A stretch of DNA of 64,000 nucleotides, taken from the NCBI GenBank assembly GCA_964368645.1, contig CAYJBY010000014.1:8232-72231 (forward strand), given 5' to 3'. The first letter of the stretch is position 1, and each line of letters opens with the position of its first letter. The DNA comes from JAEDHM01 sp964368645 (lineage in GTDB: Bacteria > Bacillota > Clostridia > Christensenellales > CAG-1252). This document shows, one piece after another, positions 54,272-63,273 of the stretch. The notes beneath the pieces were generated by a model, which was given only the letters and a program-made list of their open reading frames with translations, made no database searches and was not told the DNA's origin. Both the position numbers and the translations under genes were made by a program.

Positions 54272-54380
54272 AAGGGTTACACAAAACCGTAACAAACAAT
54301 ACACAATGTAAACAAAAGAAAAAAATATAATAGAATTGAGTAGGAGTAAACGTCAAAAGGTTATATAATAGAGGTAAAAG
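54272..54380 (+). other. Spacer between the giant gene and the next surface gene
   Basis: 109 bp, A-rich, without a terminator hairpin. Two TATAAT-like hexamers occur (near 54326 and 54363) but neither has a well-placed -35, so read-through from the giant gene is the simpler reading. AGAGGT precedes the next ATG. Confidence 0.4.
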
Positions 54381-57002
54381 ATGAGCAAATTAATGCTAAG
54401 GACGTTAATAGTAACCGCGTTGGTTCTTGCCGCGATAGCGATAGTTATCGGCGGCACTTTCGCGTGGTACGTACGCAACAGCACCTCTACAACGCAAGAG
54501 GCGGAGTTTGCGGCGGCTGAAGCGTCCAAACTGGATATTACCATTCCACCTCTTCCCGATGAGTTTCCCGAGTATATGGGACAGACGGGTATAGAGTATA
54601 ACGGCGAGGATTCTCCCTACTATTTGGAATATTCACCTGTGGTTATTACCGCCAATATGGCTGATAATAACGAGAAAACCCAATATTTAACCTGCCGTTT
54701 CGTAGAGGGCATTTCATATATCGACGTTGTAAGTCAGATGCAGGACGACGTGTATTTGGACAAGGACGCGCTGTATTCCAACTTTTCGATGTATTTAGTC
54801 GAGATTGAAACCACCGTTTGTGTCAATTGCGGCGGAGACGGTCATCTTAACGCCGCCGATCCCGGTTTTGAGGAAGGCAGCACTGAAGAAAACGCCGACT
54901 GTCCGCTTTGTTTGGGCAAGGGATACACGGAGACCGAGCTTGCAACCTACAAGGTGGAGAACGGATACCTTCGTAATCAGGCGACGTACGAACTGCTGAA
55001 AATCAGAGACGATCAGCATATTACCTGCAAGCTGTATATGTATTTCATCGGGCAGGAAGCCTACGATATTCTGATGTCAACCAGACAAAACATCGATTCG
55101 ACTTATAAATTCGACTATTGCGAAGCAAGCTTTATGTTTGCGACCTTTAACCTATACACCAAGTTTGCTTATGACGAGCTGATGGAACTGGAACTGGTTC
55201 CATACACCGCTAATTTCGAGTTAGGCATTCCAGATTATGAATACGTAGGCTCAACGAAATTCGCCGCCGATTACGGCGAGCTTAAGACTTATTCTTCGGC
55301 TTCAAGATACGAGGTCGGAGATTTTTGCGTTTATAACAAAATACTTTATCAATGTACCGCTGATATTAACAGCGGCGAGAGCTTTTCGCTTTCTCACTGG
55401 CGTTCAGTTCGCGTTTCGGCTTATGATACGATGGCAACGTATTCTACCAGTGTTTCCTATAACATCGGAGACCTGACAAGGTACAACAACAAAATTTACA
55501 GCTGTATCGATTACGTTACGTCGGGAGCCGCGTTGGACAGCTCAAAATGGGTGGAGATTTCCACGGTTCCGTATTCCGAAAAAATATCGTATTCGATAGG
55601 TGAGTACTGTTCCTACAACGGCTTGCTTTACCGTTGTACCGCTACGGTTAATCAACAGCCCTTTAATGCGGCGAGTTGGACTCTTGTTTCCGCGGAAGCA
55701 TATCACTACGGCGATTATTGCGGCAACAGTATGTATGTTTTAACCAGCGCGACTTACGGTGGCAGTGCATACAACGCCGCCTCGTGGACAGCGGCTACTT
55801 CAATAGCCATTACGGGTTCTAGCATCTACAATTTTCCTACCCCCGAACTGGTCAACGGCGAGCAATCGGATTACCGTTATACATTCGACAGATGGGTTAT
55901 GGTCGGTAACAGCGGCGGAGAATATACTTATGCAGGTTACTCCGATGATAGTTTTATTTCCAGACCTATAACTACTAAGACAACGCTTTACGCTCAATGG
56001 CAGAGCAGTTCCGAGGTGAGAACAAGTCTTAATTACGGTGCGACTACCTTTAATACTATGTACTTGCGCAGAGGCTACGTGCTTAGCTCCTATTCCGACG
56101 GCGTGTTTTATATGCAGGACGAATTGGGTAACTTTTATACTCAAACAATATCCGTTCCCGTTCGCGCGGGGTACGTGTTTATGGGCTGGGCAAGCGCAGA
56201 CGACGCTGTGTGCGATCCTGTAACAGCTCGCATTGATAAGCCTTTCCCCTTCGGAACCGAGGTCTCGACAGGCACTACGCTTTACGCAGTTTGGGCACAG
56301 CTTGTCAATATTACCTTTATTGCCGACGAGACTTGGGGCAACAATTACGCCAACGTGATAGCCACTATGAAAAGTAACGGCGTTAATGTTACGCTTACCA
56401 ACGGAAGATATACCGCCACGGTTCTTAAGGGCTGTCCCTACAGCAGTTTGCTTAGTACTTATACCGCTACAGGTGTAGCCACATATACCGCTGACAGTAC
56501 GACCAAGGCTCTGACCATTAAGGGCTGGAAGTATTTAGATACGGCCACTCAAAACTACGTTACAATAACGGGAGCCAGCTCGGGCACGGTTACTACCGAA
56601 CTTGTGCTTTATCCCGAGTGGAACGAGCGCGGATTATATACCGTCAATTTGGATTTGTATTACTCATCGTCCTTCGGTGCCAATTACACCTTTGACGGAC
56701 AGTTGGTAATACCTGCTAACGTGGTTTTGGACAACTATTTGGTTGTATCGGCAGGCACTTACCATACTGATGTGAGTATGACTGTTCCTGAGGGCTATAG
56801 CCTTAGCTTTATTAACACAGAGCCTACCAGATATGACGCCAGCTCCTTGGCAAGAACTTTCAGTTTCAAGTACTGGACGTTGACTGACAATAATCATAAC
56901 ACCGCGCCTATATCTTGGGATCCTCCTGAGTATAATATGAATACGATTATTACCGCCTCGATTACCATATATGCGAAATTTGCAAGCGGATTGAGCAACT
57001 AA
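54381..57002 (+). CDS. Exported protein with SipW-substrate-like N-terminus, CBM5/12-like and InlB-type repeats
   Basis: This 873-residue protein begins with a basic, strongly hydrophobic segment ending GGTFAWY (24-30), the pattern seen in TasA/CalY-type substrates of SipW signal peptidases. Next come a beta domain and a zinc-knuckle pair with CxxCGGDG (C147, C150) and CPLCLGKG (C174, C177), which looks like half of a DnaJ zinc domain placed in an exported protein. There are then four CBM5/12-like modules (about 300-480; pattern SYxIGDxxxYNxxxYxC...W), two InlB-type GW repeats ending LYAQW and LYAVW (about 485-640), and a beta C-terminal part with two more LYPEW- and IYAKF-like ends. It is second in the giant-gene operon; the next gene starts 11 nt after it. 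Probably an extracellular matrix or surface-fibre partner; no enzyme motif is seen. Confidence 0.75.
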   Translation: MSKLMLRTLIVTALVLAAIAIVIGGTFAWYVRNSTSTTQEAEFAAAEASKLDITIPPLPDEFPEYMGQTGIEYNGEDSPYYLEYSPVVITANMADNNEKTQYLTCRFVEGISYIDVVSQMQDDVYLDKDALYSNFSMYLVEIETTVCVNCGGDGHLNAADPGFEEGSTEENADCPLCLGKGYTETELATYKVENGYLRNQATYELLKIRDDQHITCKLYMYFIGQEAYDILMSTRQNIDSTYKFDYCEASFMFATFNLYTKFAYDELMELELVPYTANFELGIPDYEYVGSTKFAADYGELKTYSSASRYEVGDFCVYNKILYQCTADINSGESFSLSHWRSVRVSAYDTMATYSTSVSYNIGDLTRYNNKIYSCIDYVTSGAALDSSKWVEISTVPYSEKISYSIGEYCSYNGLLYRCTATVNQQPFNAASWTLVSAEAYHYGDYCGNSMYVLTSATYGGSAYNAASWTAATSIAITGSSIYNFPTPELVNGEQSDYRYTFDRWVMVGNSGGEYTYAGYSDDSFISRPITTKTTLYAQWQSSSEVRTSLNYGATTFNTMYLRRGYVLSSYSDGVFYMQDELGNFYTQTISVPVRAGYVFMGWASADDAVCDPVTARIDKPFPFGTEVSTGTTLYAVWAQLVNITFIADETWGNNYANVIATMKSNGVNVTLTNGRYTATVLKGCPYSSLLSTYTATGVATYTADSTTKALTIKGWKYLDTATQNYVTITGASSGTVTTELVLYPEWNERGLYTVNLDLYYSSSFGANYTFDGQLVIPANVVLDNYLVVSAGTYHTDVSMTVPEGYSLSFINTEPTRYDASSLARTFSFKYWTLTDNNHNTAPISWDPPEYNMNTIITASITIYAKFASGLSN

Positions 57003-57013
57003 AGAGGTTTACT

Positions 57014-58105
57014 ATGAGCAAAAAGACGATTAAGAACTTAATATTGACAATAGCAACAGCGGTGGCGCTGGTTGTTGTCATTGTTTCTATGTCTTATGCT
57101 TGGTTCGTAGTTAAGGTAGAATCTCCATACCTATTCAGTATAGACGCAGACGGCGTTTTGTACGTTTACGTCGGCTCTACCACAAGCCAGTCGGAGACCC
57201 CCTTCGTTCCGGCGGTGGCTATGCCGGGTGCTATACAGGCAGGCTTGCCCTACGACGTTTTGACGGCGTATGACGCGGGGTCCGCGTCGCCCAGCTATAT
57301 CGAAAAGGCCGCGCAAAAGGTTCACGCAATCGGAGCCATGACGATATACAACGAGGGTTACGCTTACGAAAAGATACCCTTAAGAAAGTTCGACAGCAAC
57401 AACCCCGACGACGTAGCGTTATATCCCGGCAACGCGGAGAACCTGGACGGCGCGACAGTGTATCCAAGAATAGACTCCGCCGGTAAAATCATATGGAAGG
57501 ACGCTAACGACCACAGTAAGGGCTGGCAGGAGACAATATATTTTGAAGACGGAAGCAGCGACCCTGAAAGAATTAACAGTTCGGCGGTTGAAGAATATAG
57601 ACCGCTTTTGGACGAGAACGATGAGATCGTTTGGAAAATAACTTATACGCCTGTTTATAACGTAGATACGAGCACATATTATTGCGGTTCCTTCGGTTCC
57701 TTTTATTGGGAATGCGAGCAACGCGTTGCAGAAGGCTCTTCTGTTGCAGTCGTCAGCTATTCTGTAGCTTTTAAGGCAAGTAATACCCCTGATATCGTTG
57801 ACGATTATTATCCCGACGATGCGGTTACGATAGACAGATTGTATTTTTCCAACGATAACCGTGTGCTGGCGGACGGCGCAATATACGGCGTAGGTAACAC
57901 GGCAAAAACCTGCTTTGACGTTATCAATAACGGCTTCGACGGCAAGTTTTATCTCTACGGTTCAGAGGATATATTCGTTCACGCGGATATGCATTTAACC
58001 TATCCTGACGAATTATTGGATCCTCGTTTTAGAGGTAAGTCGATATATTTGGTTATCAGTGTATCGGTTAGCGTTGCGACAATACAAGGCGAGGATGAGG
58101 GCTGA
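57014..58105 (+). CDS. Exported protein with TasA-like signal segment, unknown function
   Basis: The 363-residue product starts with a hydrophobic segment ending MSYAWF (26-31), again like SipW-processed matrix proteins. The mature part is beta-rich and acidic, with a DADGVLYVY start and a long central region ending with predicted strands (YLVISVSVSVAT). No enzymatic motif and no lipobox. GAGG precedes the ATG by about seven nucleotides, and the gene lies 11 nt after one surface gene and 2 nt before the next, so it is in the same transcript. By position and signal it may be a pilin- or fibre-like subunit; this is inference. Confidence 0.7.
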   Translation: MSKKTIKNLILTIATAVALVVVIVSMSYAWFVVKVESPYLFSIDADGVLYVYVGSTTSQSETPFVPAVAMPGAIQAGLPYDVLTAYDAGSASPSYIEKAAQKVHAIGAMTIYNEGYAYEKIPLRKFDSNNPDDVALYPGNAENLDGATVYPRIDSAGKIIWKDANDHSKGWQETIYFEDGSSDPERINSSAVEEYRPLLDENDEIVWKITYTPVYNVDTSTYYCGSFGSFYWECEQRVAEGSSVAVVSYSVAFKASNTPDIVDDYYPDDAVTIDRLYFSNDNRVLADGAIYGVGNTAKTCFDVINNGFDGKFYLYGSEDIFVHADMHLTYPDELLDPRFRGKSIYLVISVSVSVATIQGEDEG

Positions 58106-58107
58106 TT

Positions 58108-58893
58108 ATGACTAGGAAAAGCATTGTTACGATACTGATAGTGGTTTTGATTATAGCGGCGATTATTACGGTTACCGTAACCTCTGTTCTTGCAATTTGG
58201 AAGAAAAACGACCACGATTCTCTGTACGTCAACGTCCCCGTAACTGACGAGAACCCCTCTCTTAAATACCAAATGTACGTACCCGTATTAACCAACGGTT
58301 CCGCCAATTCGTCATTGTCCTCAACAGCTTTCACTAAGGCGGCAGGCACGTATTCGATAACCAACGGCGTTTACAGCTATACCTTAGATCCCTCTGTCAA
58401 CGTAGCGGATATAGTCGGTTACGCCTTTGTGGGATATTTCGGAGGCGTTGCCTTGGAATACGTGGAGTTTCCCTCTCAATATACGATGACGTTTGATGGC
58501 ACCGCGGTGACGAAACCTGTCGTAAGGATAATGGCGTCGCCTTCCGAGTTTTCCGACTATTCCCTCAAGGGTAACGATACGATAAAAGCGCTGACGATAG
58601 GATATAACGTCAGAGAAATCGACACGGGCGTCTTTTTCAATATGAGAGAGCTTGCCACTGTTACATACATTGCACCGCCTGCACAAACTTATTCAGATGC
58701 CGCGACCTATGAGGTGGGCTCTATGGTTGTCCACGATGCGAGATACTTTATATGTATCAGCGGCGTCGAAAATGCCGCGTGGGACGAGACGCATTGGCGC
58801 GAAATGACTTTATACGTTAGGAGCAATGCTTTTGCCTATTGTCCTAAAATGTCTGAAACTAATTCCGGAGGACGGTTAATTACCAAAGCGTGA
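58108..58893 (+). CDS. Signal-anchored protein with BspA-like LRR pieces split by a CBM5/12-like module
   Basis: The 261-residue protein has an N-terminal membrane segment (about 7-29) ending VLAIW. After a beta region comes a BspA-type leucine-rich stretch (ALTIGYNVREIDTGVFFNMRE), then about 45 residues of CBM5/12-like sequence (193-236: ATYEVGSMVVHDARYFIC...W..THWREM), then another LRR fragment (VRSNAFAYCPKM) before the end. The order suggests the small module was inserted inside a leucine-rich repeat, or that a longer LRR protein was shortened. It ends overlapping the start of the LRR lipoprotein gene (TGATG), so the two are translationally coupled. Confidence 0.65.
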   Translation: MTRKSIVTILIVVLIIAAIITVTVTSVLAIWKKNDHDSLYVNVPVTDENPSLKYQMYVPVLTNGSANSSLSSTAFTKAAGTYSITNGVYSYTLDPSVNVADIVGYAFVGYFGGVALEYVEFPSQYTMTFDGTAVTKPVVRIMASPSEFSDYSLKGNDTIKALTIGYNVREIDTGVFFNMRELATVTYIAPPAQTYSDAATYEVGSMVVHDARYFICISGVENAAWDETHWREMTLYVRSNAFAYCPKMSETNSGGRLITKA

Positions 58894-61850
58894 TGAACAA
58901 TTCTAATGATGGCAACAAAAAAAAGGTAATGGGCTGGCTGTTACTGCTTATAGGGCTGATCGTGGCCCTTTTTACCGTATTTACTTTGGCGGCTTGTCAG
59001 GACGTCGTAGTCGTACCGAAGATCACCGTAACCTACGTTATGCAGGACGGCACCTTCCAGAACGGACAGTTGGAACAGGGCAACGTACAGCTTTATACCC
59101 CCGAAAACGAGGTTTACAATTTTGTGGGCTGGTATTGCAACGCAGAACTTACGGTCCCTGCGGACGAAGCGTATTTTTCCGCTCTGCTTTTCGACGAGCC
59201 GATTACTCTTTATTCAAAATGGTATCCTAAGACTCCCGTTATCGTCAACTTTTCGGCAAACGGCGGCAGTTCTGTACCCTCGGTAGCTATACCCAAGGGC
59301 GGCTCGCTTTCCACCTTCGGCTTTACAGAGCGCGATGGATACACTCTACTCGGTTGGTGCTATGACGAGACTTTAACCACCTTTTGCTACGTAGGGGAAG
59401 CAATCAACGAGGATATCAATCTTTATGCAAAGTGGATTTCCAACGATACCACCGAGCTTGGTACTGCGACAATTAACTTTTTACCCAACAACGGTACCGC
59501 GATAGGTTCTATGACTGTGGACATCGGCAAGTGTGCCGTGCTTCCCGAGCCTTTTTATATGGGCTACGAGTTTAAGGGCTGGTTCGTGGACGAAAGATTT
59601 ATGTACGAGTGCACCGCGCAAACGGTAATCGTGAGTAATATGCTGTTGTACGCCAAGTGGGAAAAAAGCACCGCGGAATACACCCTTACTTTTGTAACTA
59701 ACGGCGGTTCGCAGATTAAGGATAAGACCTATTTAGTGGGTACTTACGTTCGCTTAGACGAACTTGAGAAACCCTATAAGCCGGACGATACCTTTGTTGG
59801 TTGGTGCACCGATTATCAGTGTACCCAGTTCAGCAATAACGATTTTTACGTCCTCGGCAATATGACGTTTTACGCGAAGTGGAAAAACGTCGCTGTCGTA
59901 CCCGGTTCCAAATTTACGGTTACTTTCTGTGAAAGAGCAGATAAAACCCTTCGTCGCGAGTTAGTCGCCGATTCCGTTGATTACGCCTACACTCCCGAAA
60001 GAGAAGGTTGGAAGTTTGAGGGTTGGTACACAACCGAGGATTACGACGTGGAATACGATTTTACGCAACCTCTGCAACAGGACGTTTCGATTTTTGCCAA
60101 GTGGTCGGTACTTCCCGAGCACGGCGACCTTAATTTTACCTACGAGCTGTCCTCGGACGGTACGTATTATACGGTTACCGGTTTTTCAAACTATTCGCAG
60201 GACGTGACAATACCTGCTACGTTTATGAACTTGCCGATAAAGGCAGTAGCCGACAGCGCATTCCTTAATCTTTACATTCGTTCGTTGGTATTCAATGAGA
60301 ATATGGAGATTATCGGCAATGACGCGTTCACCGCCGCATCAATTTCAGAGCTGATTTTGCCTGAAAGTCTTGTTTCGGTTGGCGAAAGTGCGTTTGCTCG
60401 GTGTGTCAGCTTGGCAAGCGTAACGATAAAAGGGCAGACGGCATTAGACAATATGGCTTTTAAGGGTTGCGTTTCAATGTCAGAACTTACCGCGGAGAAA
60501 GTGACGGCAATAGGCAGTCAGACCTTCTACGGCTGTTCCTCGTTAAAGTCTGTCACTCTTAACGGAGTACAAACTGTTGCCGTCGAGGCTTTTTCCGACT
60601 GTATCAGCTTGGAAAGCGTTGTTATCGGAGAACAGGCACCCTTAAGCGTTCTGTCCGAAAAAGCGTTTTACGGTTGTACCAGATTGAGAGAATTTACCGC
60701 TTCAAGCAATTTAATCAGCTTGGGTGACAACGCGTTTGCAAGAACGGGAATGATTAACGCTGATTTGAAATATATCAAGTCGCTTGGTTCGGGCGTTTTC
60801 GCCGATTGCAACGGTCTTGCCACCGCTTATATCGGACGTTATCTGACGGACGTACCCTACGATACGTTTTTAGCTTGCAGGAACCTGACTTCCTATTCCG
60901 TTGATTCGGCAAGTACGACTTTTAGTGTTTTTGCAGGAGATTTGTATAACAAGGATTTGACAGAACTGGTGTTTTACGCTATCGGCAAAACTGCCACCTC
61001 TTTTGCATTGCCATCGGCAGTCAAGACGATAAGACTGATGCCTTTTGCGTATAGCAATAACCTGACGGAAATTTCTGTCGGTGCGAATTGCTCCAGTCTT
61101 AATCCTATTGCCTTTGCTTATGCCTCCTCATTGCATACCATTAACGTGGCAGAGGACAATGCGAACTATAAGTCTGTTGACGGCTGTTTGTACTCAAAGG
61201 ACGGCAAAACCCTATATAAATACCCCGAGGGCAAGGCAGGCACCGTGTTTGTAGTGCCTGACGGTACCGAAACTCTTGCAATACAAAGTATATGCAATTT
61301 GGAACTGGACGAGCTGTATCTACCGTCCACGGTGACAACCGTATCGTCAATGGCGATAAGTTATTCCTCTATCGGTAAGATAAAGGCAAACGGTAACGTA
61401 AGCTTTGCTTATCACGCGTTGTTGGAAAGCTCTGTCGGCGAGATAGAGTCGCGTACAATCGCCGTTGTTGGAGAACAGGCATTTTACCAGACAGGCGAGC
61501 TTTCCACCGTTGAATTAGCCTATGTAAGAAGTATCGGAGGCAGGGCTTTTGCCGAATGCAAAGCGTTGACCAGCGTAACGGTAGGCGACAGCTGTGACAG
61601 TTTGGGCGATTATGCCTTTGAAAACTGTTCCGAATTGACCTCGGTGGTTTTCGGCGCAGGTATCGGCTTGATTAATGACACGATTTTCAGCGGTTGTGAT
61701 AAGCTAACCTCGCTGACCGTACACTCTGCGCGAGTCATCAACATTGCAGGAGATATAAGCAAAATTTCGCTGTACGTTCCCTCTGTGTTGCTTTCGGAAT
61801 ACGTTACGAAATACGGTTCGCAGTGCGTAGGGGTGTTCGCAATACAATAA
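58893..61850 (+). CDS. Lipoprotein with five InlB-type repeats and BspA-like leucine-rich repeats
   Basis: The signal sequence ends in a lipobox (LAAC; lipidated Cys at residue 35 when counted from the ATG), so the protein should be anchored in the outer leaflet of the membrane. Five InlB-type/Listeria-Bacteroides repeats follow (about 43-405), each closing with LY(S/A)KW or FAKW. Then come about 560 residues of BspA-type LRRs with recurring AFxxCxSLxSVTI-like units up to the C-terminus. Such proteins mediate adhesion or protein-protein contacts at the surface. A GTG one codon upstream also opens the frame, but the ATG at 58893, overlapping the preceding stop, is preferred. The nearest GGAGG is 21 nt away, so start depends on coupling. 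It is the last gene before the operon terminator. Confidence 0.85.
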   Translation: MNNSNDGNKKKVMGWLLLLIGLIVALFTVFTLAACQDVVVVPKITVTYVMQDGTFQNGQLEQGNVQLYTPENEVYNFVGWYCNAELTVPADEAYFSALLFDEPITLYSKWYPKTPVIVNFSANGGSSVPSVAIPKGGSLSTFGFTERDGYTLLGWCYDETLTTFCYVGEAINEDINLYAKWISNDTTELGTATINFLPNNGTAIGSMTVDIGKCAVLPEPFYMGYEFKGWFVDERFMYECTAQTVIVSNMLLYAKWEKSTAEYTLTFVTNGGSQIKDKTYLVGTYVRLDELEKPYKPDDTFVGWCTDYQCTQFSNNDFYVLGNMTFYAKWKNVAVVPGSKFTVTFCERADKTLRRELVADSVDYAYTPEREGWKFEGWYTTEDYDVEYDFTQPLQQDVSIFAKWSVLPEHGDLNFTYELSSDGTYYTVTGFSNYSQDVTIPATFMNLPIKAVADSAFLNLYIRSLVFNENMEIIGNDAFTAASISELILPESLVSVGESAFARCVSLASVTIKGQTALDNMAFKGCVSMSELTAEKVTAIGSQTFYGCSSLKSVTLNGVQTVAVEAFSDCISLESVVIGEQAPLSVLSEKAFYGCTRLREFTASSNLISLGDNAFARTGMINADLKYIKSLGSGVFADCNGLATAYIGRYLTDVPYDTFLACRNLTSYSVDSASTTFSVFAGDLYNKDLTELVFYAIGKTATSFALPSAVKTIRLMPFAYSNNLTEISVGANCSSLNPIAFAYASSLHTINVAEDNANYKSVDGCLYSKDGKTLYKYPEGKAGTVFVVPDGTETLAIQSICNLELDELYLPSTVTTVSSMAISYSSIGKIKANGNVSFAYHALLESSVGEIESRTIAVVGEQAFYQTGELSTVELAYVRSIGGRAFAECKALTSVTVGDSCDSLGDYAFENCSELTSVVFGAGIGLINDTIFSGCDKLTSLTVHSARVINIAGDISKISLYVPSVLLSEYVTKYGSQCVGVFAIQ

Positions 61851-61876
61851 CGCAATAATCCATAATCATAAGCATC

Positions 61877-61903
61877 AAAACCGCAGAACACCTGCGGTTT
61901 TTT
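61877..61903 (+). terminator. Rho-independent terminator of the giant-gene operon
   Basis: AAAACCGCAG (61877-61886), five-nucleotide loop, CTGCGGTTTT (61892-61901) and continuing T-run: a perfect 10-bp stem located 26 bp after the LRR lipoprotein stop. Confidence 0.9.
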
Positions 61904-62099
61904 ATATATGAACAATCGGATAGTCCGAGCGTATAAATAGAGCGGTAGTTGAAAAAAGAAAAATCCAAATATGATAGGCTGTGAATAGAAAAATATTACT
62001 AGAATAATAGAATGCAATACCCCGTTTTTTATTGATATACCTTACATAAAATCCGTTACATTTGGAGTCAACATAGACCCGCTATGCAAAAAACTTTTA

Positions 62100-62654
62100 T
62101 TGGATGTATGCCGCGAAAAAGGTATTGCTTGTTATGACCTTGTATTGGGCTCGGAAGATTTTTCTATAGACAGGATCTCTCTGAATAATAATGATTATTC
62201 GGCAGATATAGTTGGCGAAGAAAACTACATTGAACTATTATCAGAATTGATAACGAAAAAATCATTTAAAATCACGAATAATACTGACAAATTGAATGCT
62301 GAACTGCAAAAAGGCATTCTAAATACGGATAGTATGATTTCGGTTTTTCGCTTAATGCTAGATTTTCTATGCGACTTATATTTCCTCAAGACCGCAGTAA
62401 ATAGAGTATTCAATAATCAATCTATAGTGGTTAGTAAAGATGACGTAAGCACAATTTCCGTTGCCATATCTCAGATTGAAGAGTTTATTTCTATTGGTGC
62501 TACTGCTAATGACAACATGAAAAAACAATTGGTGGTTCTTTTTAAGGAAAATAAAGTATCGAAAACAGAGTTTGGAAAATTAAGCCAATTAGTATTCCGA
62601 GTGGATTCATTAATTACAAAGATAAATACTTTAACATGGCCTAAATTATTTTGA
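62100..62654 (+). CDS. Hypothetical protein, probably missing its true 5' end
   Basis: The 184-residue frame is Ile/Asn/Lys-rich and mostly helical in appearance, with no motif I recognise. Its base composition is clearly more AT-rich than the upstream operon. The first usable start is a TTG at 62100 without a ribosome site. The same frame is open back to 61989 and reads protein-like sequence (VTFGVNIDP just upstream), but contains no ATG, GTG or TTG there. This suggests a gene that lost its N-terminal part, or an unusual ATT start. No functional neighbour helps. Confidence 0.5.
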   Translation: MDVCREKGIACYDLVLGSEDFSIDRISLNNNDYSADIVGEENYIELLSELITKKSFKITNNTDKLNAELQKGILNTDSMISVFRLMLDFLCDLYFLKTAVNRVFNNQSIVVSKDDVSTISVAISQIEEFISIGATANDNMKKQLVVLFKENKVSKTEFGKLSQLVFRVDSLITKINTLTWPKLF

Positions 62655-63239
62655 ATACTATGTTACAGAACTGCGATTTATTTTGCTAAGGGCTCACAGC
62701 TCATATTTATCTGCTTCTAAACTGCATCCTGTAAGGAAGACTCTGTTAGTTTGTTGTCATTTCTTTATTAAAGATTTAAAATATGGTATAAAAAACAGAA
62801 CAAATGTTCGTAAAACTATTGACAAGCGATTGAGTATGTGGTGACATAAATTATATACGAGTAGTTTCGTATTTTTTGTGTACGCCGAAAAAGGCGTGGT
62901 ATTGCTTATATGAAGCAGACCGTAACGCCGAAGCGGATTATTCCAAGGCGTTGAATGATGCAAGAAACGGCGAAATGTCCAAGAGTAAGTAAAACGCAGA
63001 TTGCCGCCCTTGTTAGGAATTAACCTTGTAGTGAACATGGGCAACAACAAAACAAATCCGCCAAAGATAAATGCGGTATAAAATGATTACAAATAATAAC
63101 GGTTGTGCTGAATATCATAAACCACAAATAACTTTTTTCTTATATATTGCTTAAATACAAAATAAATCCGAACCAATCTTATGTAACGATTGAGTTCGGA
63201 TTATTTTGATCTAGTGGGCAATAAGGGCGCGACGCGTAA
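62655..63239. other. Gene-poor AT-rich stretch with coding debris
   Basis: No intact gene. A short plus-strand frame open from 62834 to a TAA at 62990-62992 ends in a hydrophilic, GC-richer tail (EADRNAEADYSK...) that looks like the remnant C-terminus of a larger gene. It has no good start or ribosome site and I do not recognise it. Confidence 0.4.
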
Positions 63240-63264
63240 AAAAAAGCCACAGTGCGGCTTTTTT
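63240..63264. terminator. Bidirectional terminator-like hairpin
   Basis: A run of A then GCC (to 63248), a seven-base loop, then GGC and a run of T (to 63264). Symmetric A/T flanks mean it could act on either strand. Confidence 0.55.
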
Positions 63265-63273
63265 AGCCAAAGC

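Noticed and set aside
62757..63050. Minus-strand 97-codon frame as a gene
   Set aside because: It lies opposite AT-rich debris, has no ribosome site or recognisable domain and covers a better plus-strand coding remnant.
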